Source of the DNA: Chloroflexota bacterium
GTDB taxonomy: Bacteria > Chloroflexota > Limnocylindria > Limnocylindrales > CSP1-4
Assembly: GCA_021787395.1 (NCBI GenBank)
Contig: JAJYLZ010000001.1
Location: 1 to 64,000 of the forward strand
Direction of reading: 5' to 3'
DNA length: 64,000 nt
Numbering within the stretch: position 1 is the stretch's first letter; the number at the start of each line of letters is the position of its first letter. The position numbers and the translations under genes are program-made. This document shows positions 1-8,996 of this stretch, piece after piece. The notes under the pieces are model-generated. The model had not been told where the DNA came from. It saw only the letters and a list, made by a program, of their open reading frames with translations, and ran no database searches.

Positions 1-1644
1 CGCTGCGATCGCGAGGCACAGGACGACGCCGGTCAGGTCCCAGCTGCCCACCATCGGCTGGCCGAAGTGGGCGGTCAGCGCGAGCTGGTGGACCCAGTCG
101 GGCAGCTTGAGGGCGGGGGCGACCAGGTCAAGCAGGTAGGTGGCGACGACCACCAGCGCGGCGATGTCGGCCGCCAGCGAGGCCCGCCACACGCCCCCGA
201 CGGCGGCGCCGACCCCGACGATCGCCATCGCGTAGAGGCCGAGCGACGCGCAGCCCAGGACGGCGTCACCGGCCGCGAGGCCGCCCAACGCCGAGCCCAC
301 GCCGATGCCGGCGGCGAACAGCACCGTCGCCGCGACGACCGCGAGCAGCGCGGCCACGCCCCCGGCGACCACCCAGCGCGACCGGGCCATGGGCGTCGTG
401 AGCAGCGTCTCGAGCCGGCCGTCGTCCTCGTCCGACGCCCACTTCGACACGTACGTCGCCGCCGAGAAGCCGACCGCGATGTACAGCAGCTCGGCGTAGA
501 ACTGCATCCAGCCGCCGGCTGACGAGAAGTCGCTGCCCGGGAAGATGCCCTTGAACGTGCCGATGAGGCCGGAGGTGCTGGCGATCTGGTCCGCCAGCGA
601 CCCCGCGAGCGACGCGTAGAGGATCCCGAACAGGCCGAGGCCGATCCCCCACGCCAGCGCCCGGGGCAGCTGGTCGCCCAGGGCCCTGGCCGTCGGGCCG
701 CTGACGCCCAGGGCCGCCGCCGGCAGCTGCGGCAGCGACAGGCCCGCGGTCACGCCCAGGTCACGTCGGCTGAACAGCTCCACGCCGATGGCCAGGAAGG
801 CGAGCGCGAACACCGCGACGAGCGCGAGCGACGGCCAGTCGTAGGTGCCCACCAGCGGGATGTGGTCGAACGTCCAGTTGAACGGGCTCAGGAGGAGGAG
901 CGGGCCGCCGACGTTGAGGCCGTTGGTCAGCCACAGGACCGCCATGACGAGCCCGGAGACCCCGGCCGACCCGGCCCGGCCGAGGAGCGGCGAGAGCGCG
1001 AACGCGAGGCCGCCGAAGAACGTGGCCAGGAGGCCGATCCAGACGGCGAAGCCGACGGACGAGAGGGGCGGGATGTGGTCGCCGAGCGCGGCGTCCCCGA
1101 ACAGGTTCGAGCTGACGGTCGTCATGACCGCCAGGACGGCCATCGCCAGCCAGAGCAGGGTCAGGTGGGCTGCCAGCTTCTCGAGGGCGATGCGGCGCTT
1201 CCCGAACGGCGCCGACGCGACGAAGTCGAGGCTCCCGCGGCTCGCCTCGCCCGCCAGCGTCCCCGACAGGGCCATGATCGACCAGATGGCCGTGCCCAGC
1301 GCGAAGATCGCGCTGTACTTGTAGGTGACGTAGCCGCCCAGGGTGCCCACCTTCTTGCCGATGAGGTCGGCGTTGGCGAACATGTTCATCATGGCCTTGG
1401 GGATGCTCCCGAACAGAGCGTCCACCTCGAGCCGGGCGGCCGGCGTGGGGAAGATGTTGGACACCGCGACGCCCATCACGAGCGCCATCCCGCCCAGCAG
1501 GCCGGCGGCGATGATGAACGACAGCCGTGCGTCGCGGATGGTCTTGCCGTACACGCTGCCGAAGCCGTAGACGCGCTTGCGCAGCGGGATCGGCGGGAAC
1601 GTGGTCGCCGCGGGATGGCGCGGCGCGCCGGTGCTAACGGCCAT
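1..1644 (-). CDS. ABC-2 type transporter permease (C-terminus runs off the left edge)
   Basis: Reverse-strand reading frame from ATG at 1644 (MAVSTGAPRHPAATTFPPIPLRKRVYGFGSVYGKTIRDARLSFIIAAGLLGG...) is hydrophobic and open to the window edge; ATG overlaps the end of the ATPase gene. Confidence 0.8.
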   Translation of the reverse strand, partial: MAVSTGAPRHPAATTFPPIPLRKRVYGFGSVYGKTIRDARLSFIIAAGLLGGMALVMGVAVSNIFPTPAARLEVDALFGSIPKAMMNMFANADLIGKKVGTLGGYVTYKYSAIFALGTAIWSIMALSGTLAGEASRGSLDFVASAPFGKRRIALEKLAAHLTLLWLAMAVLAVMTTVSSNLFGDAALGDHIPPLSSVGFAVWIGLLATFFGGLAFALSPLLGRAGSAGVSGLVMAVLWLTNGLNVGGPLLLLSPFNWTFDHIPLVGTYDWPSLALVAVFALAFLAIGVELFSRRDLGVTAGLSLPQLPAAALGVSGPTARALGDQLPRALAWGIGLGLFGILYASLAGSLADQIASTSGLIGTFKGIFPGSDFSSAGGWMQFYAELLYIAVGFSAATYVSKWASDEDDGRLETLLTTPMARSRWVVAGGVAALLAVVAATVLFAAGIGVGSALGGLAAGDAVLGCASLGLYAMAIVGVGAAVGGVWRASLAADIAALVVVATYLLDLVAPALKLPDWVHQLALTAHFGQPMVGSWDLTGVVLCLAIAA

Positions 1645-2554
1645 TGGCCTTCACCTCGACGGCCTCGCGGCCGTACTGGGCCAGGAAGGTCTCCTCGAGC
1701 GACGGCTCGCGGGAGACGAAGTCCAGGAGCTCGAACTGGGCGGCTGCGCGGACCACCGGCGTGATCGCGCCGGCGACGCGCATCCGGAGGACGTGGTCCT
1801 CGGCGACGAGGTCGCTCACGCCCGGCAGCCGCGCGAACGCCTCGACCGGCACAGCGTCCGCGAACCGAAGCTCCACCTGGTGGTGGGCGAGGTCGCGCAG
1901 GCCCTCGACGGTGCCGATCTTGGCGAGCTGGCCCTCCCGGATGATCGCCACCCGGTCGCAGCTCTTCTCCACCTCGGACAGGATGTGCGAGGAGAGGAAC
2001 ACGGTGGCGCCGTCGGCGACCGCCTCGCGGAGGATCGTGAAGAACGTCTGCTGGACGAGCGGGTCGAGGCCGGAGGTCGGCTCGTCGAGGATCAGGAGCT
2101 CGGGCTTGTGCTGCAGGGCGACGATGGCGCCGACCTTCTGCTTGTTGCCCTTGCTGTACTCCTTGAACCGCTTGGACGGGTCGAGCTCGAGGCGCTCCAC
2201 CAGCGACGCCTGGTAGGCGCGGTCGACCCCGCCTCGCAGGTTCGCGAAGTACTCGAGCGTCTGGCCGCCGGTCAGGCGGTCGTACAGCGCGAACTCGCCC
2301 GGGATGTACCCGACGCGCTTGTGGATCGCGACCGGATCGACGGTGGACTCGATGCCGAACACCGTGGCCCGGCCGCTGGTCGGCCGGATCAGGTCGAGCA
2401 TCGTGCGGATGGTCGTGGTCTTGCCGGCTCCGTTGGGCCCCAGGAAGCCGAAGACCTCGCCCTGCTGCACCTCGAGGTCCACGTCGATGATCCCGCGGCT
2501 CCGGCCGTAGGACTTGGTGAGCTTCTCGAGCGTGATGACCGGGGGCATGGGCAC
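1634..2554 (-). CDS. ABC transporter ATP-binding protein
   Basis: Walker A GPNGAGKTT, Walker B LLILDEPTSGLDP, switch His (SSHILSE). Confidence 0.95.
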   Translation of the reverse strand: MPMPPVITLEKLTKSYGRSRGIIDVDLEVQQGEVFGFLGPNGAGKTTTIRTMLDLIRPTSGRATVFGIESTVDPVAIHKRVGYIPGEFALYDRLTGGQTLEYFANLRGGVDRAYQASLVERLELDPSKRFKEYSKGNKQKVGAIVALQHKPELLILDEPTSGLDPLVQQTFFTILREAVADGATVFLSSHILSEVEKSCDRVAIIREGQLAKIGTVEGLRDLAHHQVELRFADAVPVEAFARLPGVSDLVAEDHVLRMRVAGAITPVVRAAAQFELLDFVSREPSLEETFLAQYGREAVEVKANGR

Positions 2555-2561
2555 TCCTTCT

Positions 2562-3245
2562 TCAGGCGAACCAGGTGCGCATTGCGTCGTCGTCGAGCAG
2601 CGAGAACGATCTCGGCGGGAGGCCGAGGATCCGCTCGATCGCCTCGTTGTAGGCGTGGATGAAGCGCTCGACCTCCTCGTAGGGGACGCGGCCGTCGAGC
2701 CGGTCCATCAGCAGGTGGCGCATGGCGTCGGTGGAGCCGGCGAACAGCGCGGTGAGGATGAGGGCGGCGTGGTCGGCCGAGGACACGCTGACCGCCCCCT
2801 CCGCGACGCCCTGACGGAGCACGCGGGTCATCAGCGGCCGGAACTGCTCGTAGGCGGCTGCCTCCGCCCGGACGCGCACCAGGTCGTTGCCGGGCTGGTA
2901 CCAGCCTCGGAGCAGCGGGAGCAGGAAGTCGCTGCGGGCGCTCTTCCAGTTCCCGCCGGTCGTGAACAGCGCCCGGAGCTTGTCCGCGGCCGCCAGCGAC
3001 GGGTCGTCCGCGATCGGCTCGAGCACGGCCATCCCCGCGGCGGTCATGCGGTCCACGAGGGCGCCGAGGATCGCCTCCTTCGACTCGAAGTAGTGGTACA
3101 GGGCGCCCCGCGAGCAGCCCAGGTCGTCCTGGACGCTCTGGATGCTCATCGCGTCGTAGCCGCGGGTGCGGATCAGCCGCTCGGCGACGTCGAGGATCTC
3201 GTCGCGGCGGACGGCATGGGCGGCGTGGTTGCGGGTGCGGGACAT
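2562..3245 (-). CDS. TetR/AcrR family transcriptional regulator
   Basis: N-terminal HTH: RRDEILDVAERLIRTRGYDAMSIQSVQDDLGCSRGALYHYFESKEAIL. Confidence 0.93.
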   Translation of the reverse strand: MSRTRNHAAHAVRRDEILDVAERLIRTRGYDAMSIQSVQDDLGCSRGALYHYFESKEAILGALVDRMTAAGMAVLEPIADDPSLAAADKLRALFTTGGNWKSARSDFLLPLLRGWYQPGNDLVRVRAEAAAYEQFRPLMTRVLRQGVAEGAVSVSSADHAALILTALFAGSTDAMRHLLMDRLDGRVPYEEVERFIHAYNEAIERILGLPPRSFSLLDDDAMRTWFA

Positions 3246-3268
3246 GGACGTTGGCCGCCTCTATTCTT

Positions 3269-3285
3269 CGACCGACTGTCGGTCG
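3269..3285. promoter_or_regulatory. 17-bp perfect palindrome, candidate TetR operator
   Basis: CGACCGAC-T-GTCGGTCG, 24 bp upstream of the tetR start codon. Confidence 0.7.
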
Positions 3286-3479
3286 GATTATAGAGTGGCG
3301 GCGCAACAGCGGGGGTGCCAACGGGCCTGACCGCCGAGCTCGCACCGCCCGATCGGCGGGTCCGAACGGCAGGTCGGCGGAGCCCCGGGGATCTGCCGAG
3401 CCCACCGTGCGGGCGGGCGGTGCCGGAGCGCACACGGGCGGGGTCGGCGCCGACGCGCACACGGGCGGGGCCGGCGCGC

Positions 3480-3763
3480 ACAACCACGGGTTGTAGCGTG
3501 CGGCGGGGCGTCCCCGGCGCTTCCCTGGACGGGGCCAGCGCACAGCCGCCGGGGCCGGCGAGCAGGCGGGCGGGGCCGGCGCGCACAACCACCGGTTGTA
3601 GCGTGCGGCATTCCCGGCGGGCCACCCGCGCCCTATCGCCCCGCGCACAACCGTGGGTTGTGGCAGGCGCGACAGAGAGGGCATTTCCACGATGCGCACA
3701 ACCACGGGTTGTGCCCGCCGGCGCCGAGCGGACCGCCTGCTGCGCGCTACAACTGGCAGTTGT
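3480..3763. repeat. Cluster of five palindromic repeats (ACAACC-NNN-GGTTGT type)
   Basis: ACAACCACGGGTTGT 3480-3494; ACAACCACCGGTTGT 3585-3599; ACAACCGTGGGTTGT 3647-3661; ACAACCACGGGTTGT 3698-3712; ACAACTGGCAGTTGT 3749-3763. Confidence 0.9.
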
Positions 3764-4018
3764 GCGGATGAGGGAGACCACGGGGTCGGGGCGGGGGTGG
3801 TCCCGGGGCCGCCTGCCGCCCCTGCCCCCCACCGCGAACGCGGCTGGAACGACAGGATCAGGCGACGGGAAGCCGCCGAGCTCGGCGAGGGTCGGCGGGT
3901 CGGCGCCCGCGCGCTCGCACACGACCGCCGACGCCCGAACGGCGAGGCGGGCCGCGTGCGGCACCGCCTCAGGGTCGTCGGCGGCCTGGCGCCCGGCGCG
4001 TCGGCGGCCCCACCGGAC

Positions 4019-4043
4019 TACAATCCCCGCGTAATCGATTGCG
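4019..4043 (+). promoter_or_regulatory. Candidate iolB promoter -10 (TACAAT) with overlapping near-palindromic operator
   Basis: TACAAT at 4019-4024 followed by GCGTAATCGATTGCG (4029-4043), an imperfect palindrome. Confidence 0.4.
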
Positions 4044-4073
4044 AGCCGCCCCCGGGCGCGGCAGGAGGCCGGC

Positions 4074-4943
4074 ATGACGGACATCGCAGAAAGCGGGCAA
4101 CCTCTCCTCCGTCGCGCCATGACGCCGAGCGCCGACGGCCTCGTGTGCGCGGTCGATCCCGAGTCGGCGGGCTGGGAGTGGACGACCTTCCACGTCTACC
4201 GCCTGGCGCCGGACACCTCCGTCGCCCGCGCCGCCGACGACCAGGAGCGCCTCGTCCTCGTCCTCGAGGGGCACGCCCGGGTCGTCGCGGGCGAGCGCGA
4301 CTTCGGAATCGTCGGGTCGCGCGAGACGGTGTTCGACGGGCCGCCCTGTCCGGTGGTGCTGGTCGCCCCGGGCGCCGGGCTGACCGTGACGGCCGAGACG
4401 CCAGCCTTGGTGGCCGTCGCGGCAGCGCCGGCCGGGCCGGTGCGGCGCACGGCGCTGGTGGAGGCCGCGGACATCCTGGTCGAGACGCGCGGCGAGGGGC
4501 CGACGACGCGGCGGATCCACCACCTGCTGCCGCCGGCGGCGGAGGCCGGCCGCCTGATCGCGTTCGAGGCGTACACCCCCGGGGGCAACTGGAGCAGCTA
4601 CCCGCCCCACAAGCACGACACCGAGAACCCCCCGGTCGAGGCGAAGCTCGAGGAGCTCTACTACTACCGGTTCGCGAAGCCGCAGGGCTTCGCCTTCGCC
4701 CGCGTCTACACGCCCACCCGCGATCTCGACGAGGTCATGGCGCCGATGGACGGCGACCTGGTGCTGGTGCCGCGGGGCTACCACCCGGTCGGGGTCGCCG
4801 CGGGCTACGACTGCTGGTACCTCAACATCATGGCCGGGCCGAACCGCGCCTGGCACTTCACAGTGGACCCCGACCACGCGTGGCTGATGAACTGGGACCC
4901 GTCGGCCCCCAGGCCGACCATGGAGACGGAGCGCTCGTCATGA
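4074..4943 (+). CDS. iolB: 5-deoxy-glucuronate isomerase
   Basis: Conserved GGNWSSYPPHKHDTENPPVEAKLEELYYYRFAKPQGFAFARVYT and VLVPRGYHPVGVAAGYDCWYLNIMAGP. Confidence 0.95.
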   Translation: MTDIAESGQPLLRRAMTPSADGLVCAVDPESAGWEWTTFHVYRLAPDTSVARAADDQERLVLVLEGHARVVAGERDFGIVGSRETVFDGPPCPVVLVAPGAGLTVTAETPALVAVAAAPAGPVRRTALVEAADILVETRGEGPTTRRIHHLLPPAAEAGRLIAFEAYTPGGNWSSYPPHKHDTENPPVEAKLEELYYYRFAKPQGFAFARVYTPTRDLDEVMAPMDGDLVLVPRGYHPVGVAAGYDCWYLNIMAGPNRAWHFTVDPDHAWLMNWDPSAPRPTMETERSS

Positions 4944-5971
4944 CCGGCTTTGCCCTCAAGGACCCCAAGCGGATCGGCGTGGCCGTGCTCGGTGCCGGCC
5001 GCATGGCGCAGACGCACCTGCGGACGCTGGCCGGCATCGACGCCGTGGACGTGGTCGTGGTCGCCGACCCCGTGGCCGCGGCGGCCGAGCGGGGCCGCGA
5101 GATCGCCCACGCCCGGCGCGCTTCGCTCGACCCGGTCGAGGCCATCCACGATCCCGACGTCGAGGTCGTGGTCGTCGTCACCCCGACCTCGACCCACGCC
5201 CAGCTGATCGAGGAGGCCCTCCGCGCCGGCAAGGCGGTCTGGACCGAGAAGCCGATCGCGCAGGAGCTCGGCGACACGCAGCGGATCGTGGACCTGTGGC
5301 GGCAGACGGGCCTGCCGTGCGCGGTCGGGTTCATGCGCCGCTACGACCCGGGCTACGCCCGCGCCAAGGAGCTGATCGACGCCGGCGAACTGGGCCGGAT
5401 CGAGCAGTTCCACGCCTACTCCCGCGACGTCAACCCGCCCCCGCTCGAGTTCCTGCTCCACGCCGGCGGCTCGTTCCTGGACATGTCGGTCCACGACCTC
5501 GACCTCGCCCGGTTCCTCGTGGGCGAGGTGGAGGAGGTCCACGCCTGGGCGACCACGCTGTTCGACGACCGCTTCACGCAGGCCAACGACTGGGACACGG
5601 CGGCGATCATCCTGCGCTTCGCCAACGGCGCCCTGGGCACGATCGAGACGGCGCGCCACTCCACGTGGGGCTACGACATCCGCGCCGAGGTGTGCGGGTC
5701 CGTCAACAAGGTGACGATCGACGCGGGGCAGAAGACGCCCGCCACCGTGACCCGGGGCGTCAACCTCGAGCACGACCTCTACGGCGACTTCTTCGACCGG
5801 TTCGAGGTGGCCTACCGGCGCGAGCTCGAGGTCTTCTTCGAGGACCTGGTCGCCGGGCGGACGCCGCTGCCCGGCCCGGACGACGCCCTCGAGACGCTGC
5901 GCCTGGCGGTCGCCTGTACGCGGAGCTGGCGCGAGAACCGGCCGGTCAGGCTGGCCGAGGTCACGGCCTAG
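4940..5971 (+). CDS. iolG: Inositol 2-dehydrogenase-like Gfo/Idh/MocA oxidoreductase
   Basis: ATGA overlap with iolB; Rossmann GAGRMAQTH; EKPIAQEL; GGSFLDMSVHDLDLARFLVGEVEEVHAW. Confidence 0.88.
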   Translation: MTGFALKDPKRIGVAVLGAGRMAQTHLRTLAGIDAVDVVVVADPVAAAAERGREIAHARRASLDPVEAIHDPDVEVVVVVTPTSTHAQLIEEALRAGKAVWTEKPIAQELGDTQRIVDLWRQTGLPCAVGFMRRYDPGYARAKELIDAGELGRIEQFHAYSRDVNPPPLEFLLHAGGSFLDMSVHDLDLARFLVGEVEEVHAWATTLFDDRFTQANDWDTAAIILRFANGALGTIETARHSTWGYDIRAEVCGSVNKVTIDAGQKTPATVTRGVNLEHDLYGDFFDRFEVAYRRELEVFFEDLVAGRTPLPGPDDALETLRLAVACTRSWRENRPVRLAEVTA

Positions 5972-6056
5972 ACCTCGCCGGCGCGAGCCCGGTCTCCGGG
6001 CCCCGCCGGGAATCCTCGACAGGGTCGCATCGCCGACCTCACGGTCCTTGTCGTCC

Positions 6057-6175
6057 CACCGCCGCCGGCGGTGCAATGGCGTGGGCTCGGCCCGGGCACC
6101 GCCAGCGGCGGTGGGACGGGCGGCCCCGAGCGTAGGCCGCAGACCGCTCCGCGCACTGCACCGCCACGGGCGGTG
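6057..6175. repeat. Three palindromic repeats CACCGCC-NNN-GGCGGTG
   Basis: CACCGCCGCCGGCGGTG 6057-6073; CACCGCCAGCGGCGGTG 6097-6113; CACCGCCACGGGCGGTG 6159-6175. Confidence 0.9.
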
Positions 6176-6208
6176 CGCTGAGAGCCGGGTCGCGGCACGG
6201 TCGGCGGT

Positions 6209-6255
6209 GGTTGCGTATTACGCGCCTTGACGCGGACTCAGGTTGCGCACTACGC
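6209..6255. promoter_or_regulatory. Duplicated 15-bp element upstream of iclR-family gene, candidate operator
   Basis: GGTTGCGTATTACGC (6209-6223) and GGTTGCGCACTACGC (6241-6255), 32 bp apart; the first contains the palindrome GCGTA-T-TACGC. Confidence 0.55.
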
Positions 6256-6263
6256 TTCGGCGC

Positions 6264-7031
6264 ATGGAGACCGTCCAGTCCCTCGAGCGCGGCCTGCGGA
6301 TCCTCGACGCCCTGGCTGAGGCGGACGCCGACCCCATGCGCCGCGGCCGCGGCGTGCCCCTCCAGGTGCTGGCCGACGAGCTCGGGGTCCACAAGTCGAG
6401 TGCGCTCCGGCTGGTGCGCACGCTGGTCGCCGCCGGGTACGCCTCCCCGGCCTCGAGCGGCTCCGGCTACCGGCTCGGCCCGGCTCTGCGCCGCGACGCG
6501 CCGGCCTCGCTCGACAGCGCGCGGCTCAAGCGCGCCGCGCGGCCGTTCCTCGAGGAGCTCGTGGACCGCACCGGCGAGTGCGCGCACGTCGCCGTGGCCG
6601 ACGGCGGCCGGGCGCTGGTGCTGGACGACGTCGAGACCACCCAGCCCCTGCGGGTCGTCCCGGTGAGCGGCCGGCACGTGCCCCTGCACTGCACGAGCGC
6701 GGGCAAAGCGCTGCTCGCGTTCGGCATGGCGGAGATCCCGCACGCGCTCCCCCGCCGCACTCCCCGCACGATCACCTCCCCCGAAGCCCTCGCCGACAAC
6801 CTCGCCGCGATCCGCATTGCGGGGTACGCCTACGACGACGAGGAGAACGACGCCCACACCCGCTGCATCTCGGCCCCCGTGTTCGGGCCGGGCGGGGCGC
6901 CGATCGGCTGCATCGGCATCGACGCCCCCAGCGTGCGGCTCACCCGCGAGCGCATTCCGGAGGCTGCGGCGCACGTCGTCGCGGTCGCCGGCCGGCTCTC
7001 CGCCGCGCTCGCCAAGACCCGGACGGCCTAG
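6264..7031 (+). CDS. IclR family transcriptional regulator
   Basis: METVQSLERGLRILDALAEAD...LQVLADELGVHKSSALRLVRTLVAAGY; C-terminal SAGKALLAF effector-domain motif. Confidence 0.93.
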   Translation: METVQSLERGLRILDALAEADADPMRRGRGVPLQVLADELGVHKSSALRLVRTLVAAGYASPASSGSGYRLGPALRRDAPASLDSARLKRAARPFLEELVDRTGECAHVAVADGGRALVLDDVETTQPLRVVPVSGRHVPLHCTSAGKALLAFGMAEIPHALPRRTPRTITSPEALADNLAAIRIAGYAYDDEENDAHTRCISAPVFGPGGAPIGCIGIDAPSVRLTRERIPEAAAHVVAVAGRLSAALAKTRTA

Positions 7032-7080
7032 CGCGACATCTGGAGCCGACCGACACGATCGGACTGGAGGAGACAAGGCG

Positions 7081-8991
7081 ATGGCGACAGTGCGACTCAC
7101 GACCGGCCAGGCGGTCATCCGGTATCTGGCCCGGCAGTACGTGGAGCGCGACGGCGTCGAGCACCGGTTCTTCGCCGGACTGTGGGGGATCTTCGGCCAC
7201 GGCAACATCGGCGGCGTGGCGCAGGGCGTCCAGCAGGCCCCGGACGGCTTCTCCTACTACCTGACCCGCAACGAGCAGGCGATGGTCCACGCGGCGGTCG
7301 GCTACGCCAAGCTGCGCAACCGGCTGGGGGCGTTCGCCTGCCTGACCTCGATCGGCCCCGGGGCGACCAACATGGTGACCGGCGCGGCATCCGCGACGAT
7401 CGACCACGTGCCCGTCCTGCTCATGTCGGGCGACGCCTTCGCCGAGCGCGTGCAGTCGCCCGTCCTCCAGCAACTCGAGCACCCGCTGTCCCAGGACACC
7501 AGCGTGAACGACGTCTTCCGCCCGGTGGTCCGGTACTGGGACCGCATCAACCGGCCGGAGCAGCTCATCACGGCCCTGCCCGAGGTCATGCGCGTCCTCA
7601 CCTCGCCCGTGGACACGGGGGCGGTCTTCCTCGCCCTGCCCCAGGACATCCAGACCTACGGCTTCGACTTCCCGGTCGAGATGTTCGCCAAGCGCGTGTG
7701 GCACATCGGCCGGCCGCGCCCCGACCGCGATGCCGTCGCGCGGGCGGTGGCCTGGATCCGCGAGGCGAGGCGCCCGGTGATCTTCGCGGGCGGCGGCGTC
7801 CGCTACAGCGAGGCGGCGGACGCCCTGCGCGCGTTCGCCGAGCAGACGGGCATCCCGGTCGCCGAGACCCATGCCGGCAAGGGCTCCCTGCCCTACGACC
7901 ACCCGCTGTCCCTCGGGGGAGCGGGCGTGTCCGGCACCCTCGCCGCGAACCAGATCGCGCCGGAGGCCGACCTCGTGATCGGCATCGGCACCCGCTTCAC
8001 CGACTTCCCGACGGCGTCGAAGACGGCCTTCCAGGACCCGGGCGTCCGGTTCGTGAACATCAACGTCGCCGAGTTCGACGCCTTCAAGCACGCGGCCGTC
8101 CCGCTCGTGGGCGACGCGCGCGCCACGCTCGAGGAGCTCTCGGTGGCCGTCGGCGACTACCGGACGGACGCCGCGTACCGGGCCCGCGTCGCCGCGCTCA
8201 ACCGGGAGTGGGACGAGGAGGTGGAGCGCGTCTACCACCACAGCGTGGGCAGCGTCCTGACCCAGGGCGAGGTCATCGGCGCCGTCGAGGCCTCGGCCGG
8301 CCCGCGCGACGTGGTGGTGACGTCGGCGGGCTCGCTGCCGGGCGACCTGCTCAAGCTGTGGCGCTCGCGCGACGTCTCCTCATACCAGGTCGAGTACGGC
8401 TACTCGACCATGGGCTACGAGATCGCCGGCGGCCTGGGCGCGAAGCTGGCCGCCCCCGACCGCGAGGTCTACGTCATGGTCGGCGACGGCTCGTTCCAGA
8501 TGATGGGCAACGAGGTCACGACGGCTGTCCAGGAGGGCGTGAAGCTCATCGTCGTCCTGGTGGACAACAAGGGCTTCAGTTCCGTCGGGCGCGTGTCGGA
8601 GCAGGTGGGCGCCGAGGGCTTCGGCTGCCACTACCGCCTGCGCGGACCCACCGGCGAGTACGACGGCCCCGAGATGCAGCTCGACTTCGTCAAGATCTGC
8701 CAGGGCATGGGGGCCAAGTCGCTCGAGGTCCGGACCCTCGACGAGCTCCACCAGGCGCTTGCCGACGCGCGCGCCGGCACCGAGACGGTGTGCATCGTGG
8801 TCCAGACCGACTGGCACGAGCGGGTCAAGGGCTATGCGAACTCGTGGTGGGAGATGGCCACCCCGATCGTGTCCGACATGGAGGCGGTGAACCGGGCGCG
8901 CGTGGACTTCGACCGCAACAAGGGCCGCCAGCGGTACCTCATGATCCCGGGCGCCCCGTACCAGCAGAACGATCCCGAGCGCTGGGGGTAG
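7081..8991 (+). CDS. iolD: 3D-(3,5/4)-trihydroxycyclohexane-1,2-dione acylhydrolase (ThDP-dependent)
   Basis: RLTTGQAVIRYLARQYVERDGVEHRFFAGLWGIFGHGNIGG; ThDP motif GDGSFQMMGNEVTTAVQEGVKLIVVLVDNKGFSSVG. Confidence 0.96.
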   Translation: MATVRLTTGQAVIRYLARQYVERDGVEHRFFAGLWGIFGHGNIGGVAQGVQQAPDGFSYYLTRNEQAMVHAAVGYAKLRNRLGAFACLTSIGPGATNMVTGAASATIDHVPVLLMSGDAFAERVQSPVLQQLEHPLSQDTSVNDVFRPVVRYWDRINRPEQLITALPEVMRVLTSPVDTGAVFLALPQDIQTYGFDFPVEMFAKRVWHIGRPRPDRDAVARAVAWIREARRPVIFAGGGVRYSEAADALRAFAEQTGIPVAETHAGKGSLPYDHPLSLGGAGVSGTLAANQIAPEADLVIGIGTRFTDFPTASKTAFQDPGVRFVNINVAEFDAFKHAAVPLVGDARATLEELSVAVGDYRTDAAYRARVAALNREWDEEVERVYHHSVGSVLTQGEVIGAVEASAGPRDVVVTSAGSLPGDLLKLWRSRDVSSYQVEYGYSTMGYEIAGGLGAKLAAPDREVYVMVGDGSFQMMGNEVTTAVQEGVKLIVVLVDNKGFSSVGRVSEQVGAEGFGCHYRLRGPTGEYDGPEMQLDFVKICQGMGAKSLEVRTLDELHQALADARAGTETVCIVVQTDWHERVKGYANSWWEMATPIVSDMEAVNRARVDFDRNKGRQRYLMIPGAPYQQNDPERWG

Positions 8992-8996
8992 GCGCC

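Noticed and set aside
3480-3763. Possible CRISPR array
   Set aside because: Repeats are 15-17-bp palindromes with irregular spacing (105, 62, 51, 51 bp), no constant longer repeat and no cas genes.
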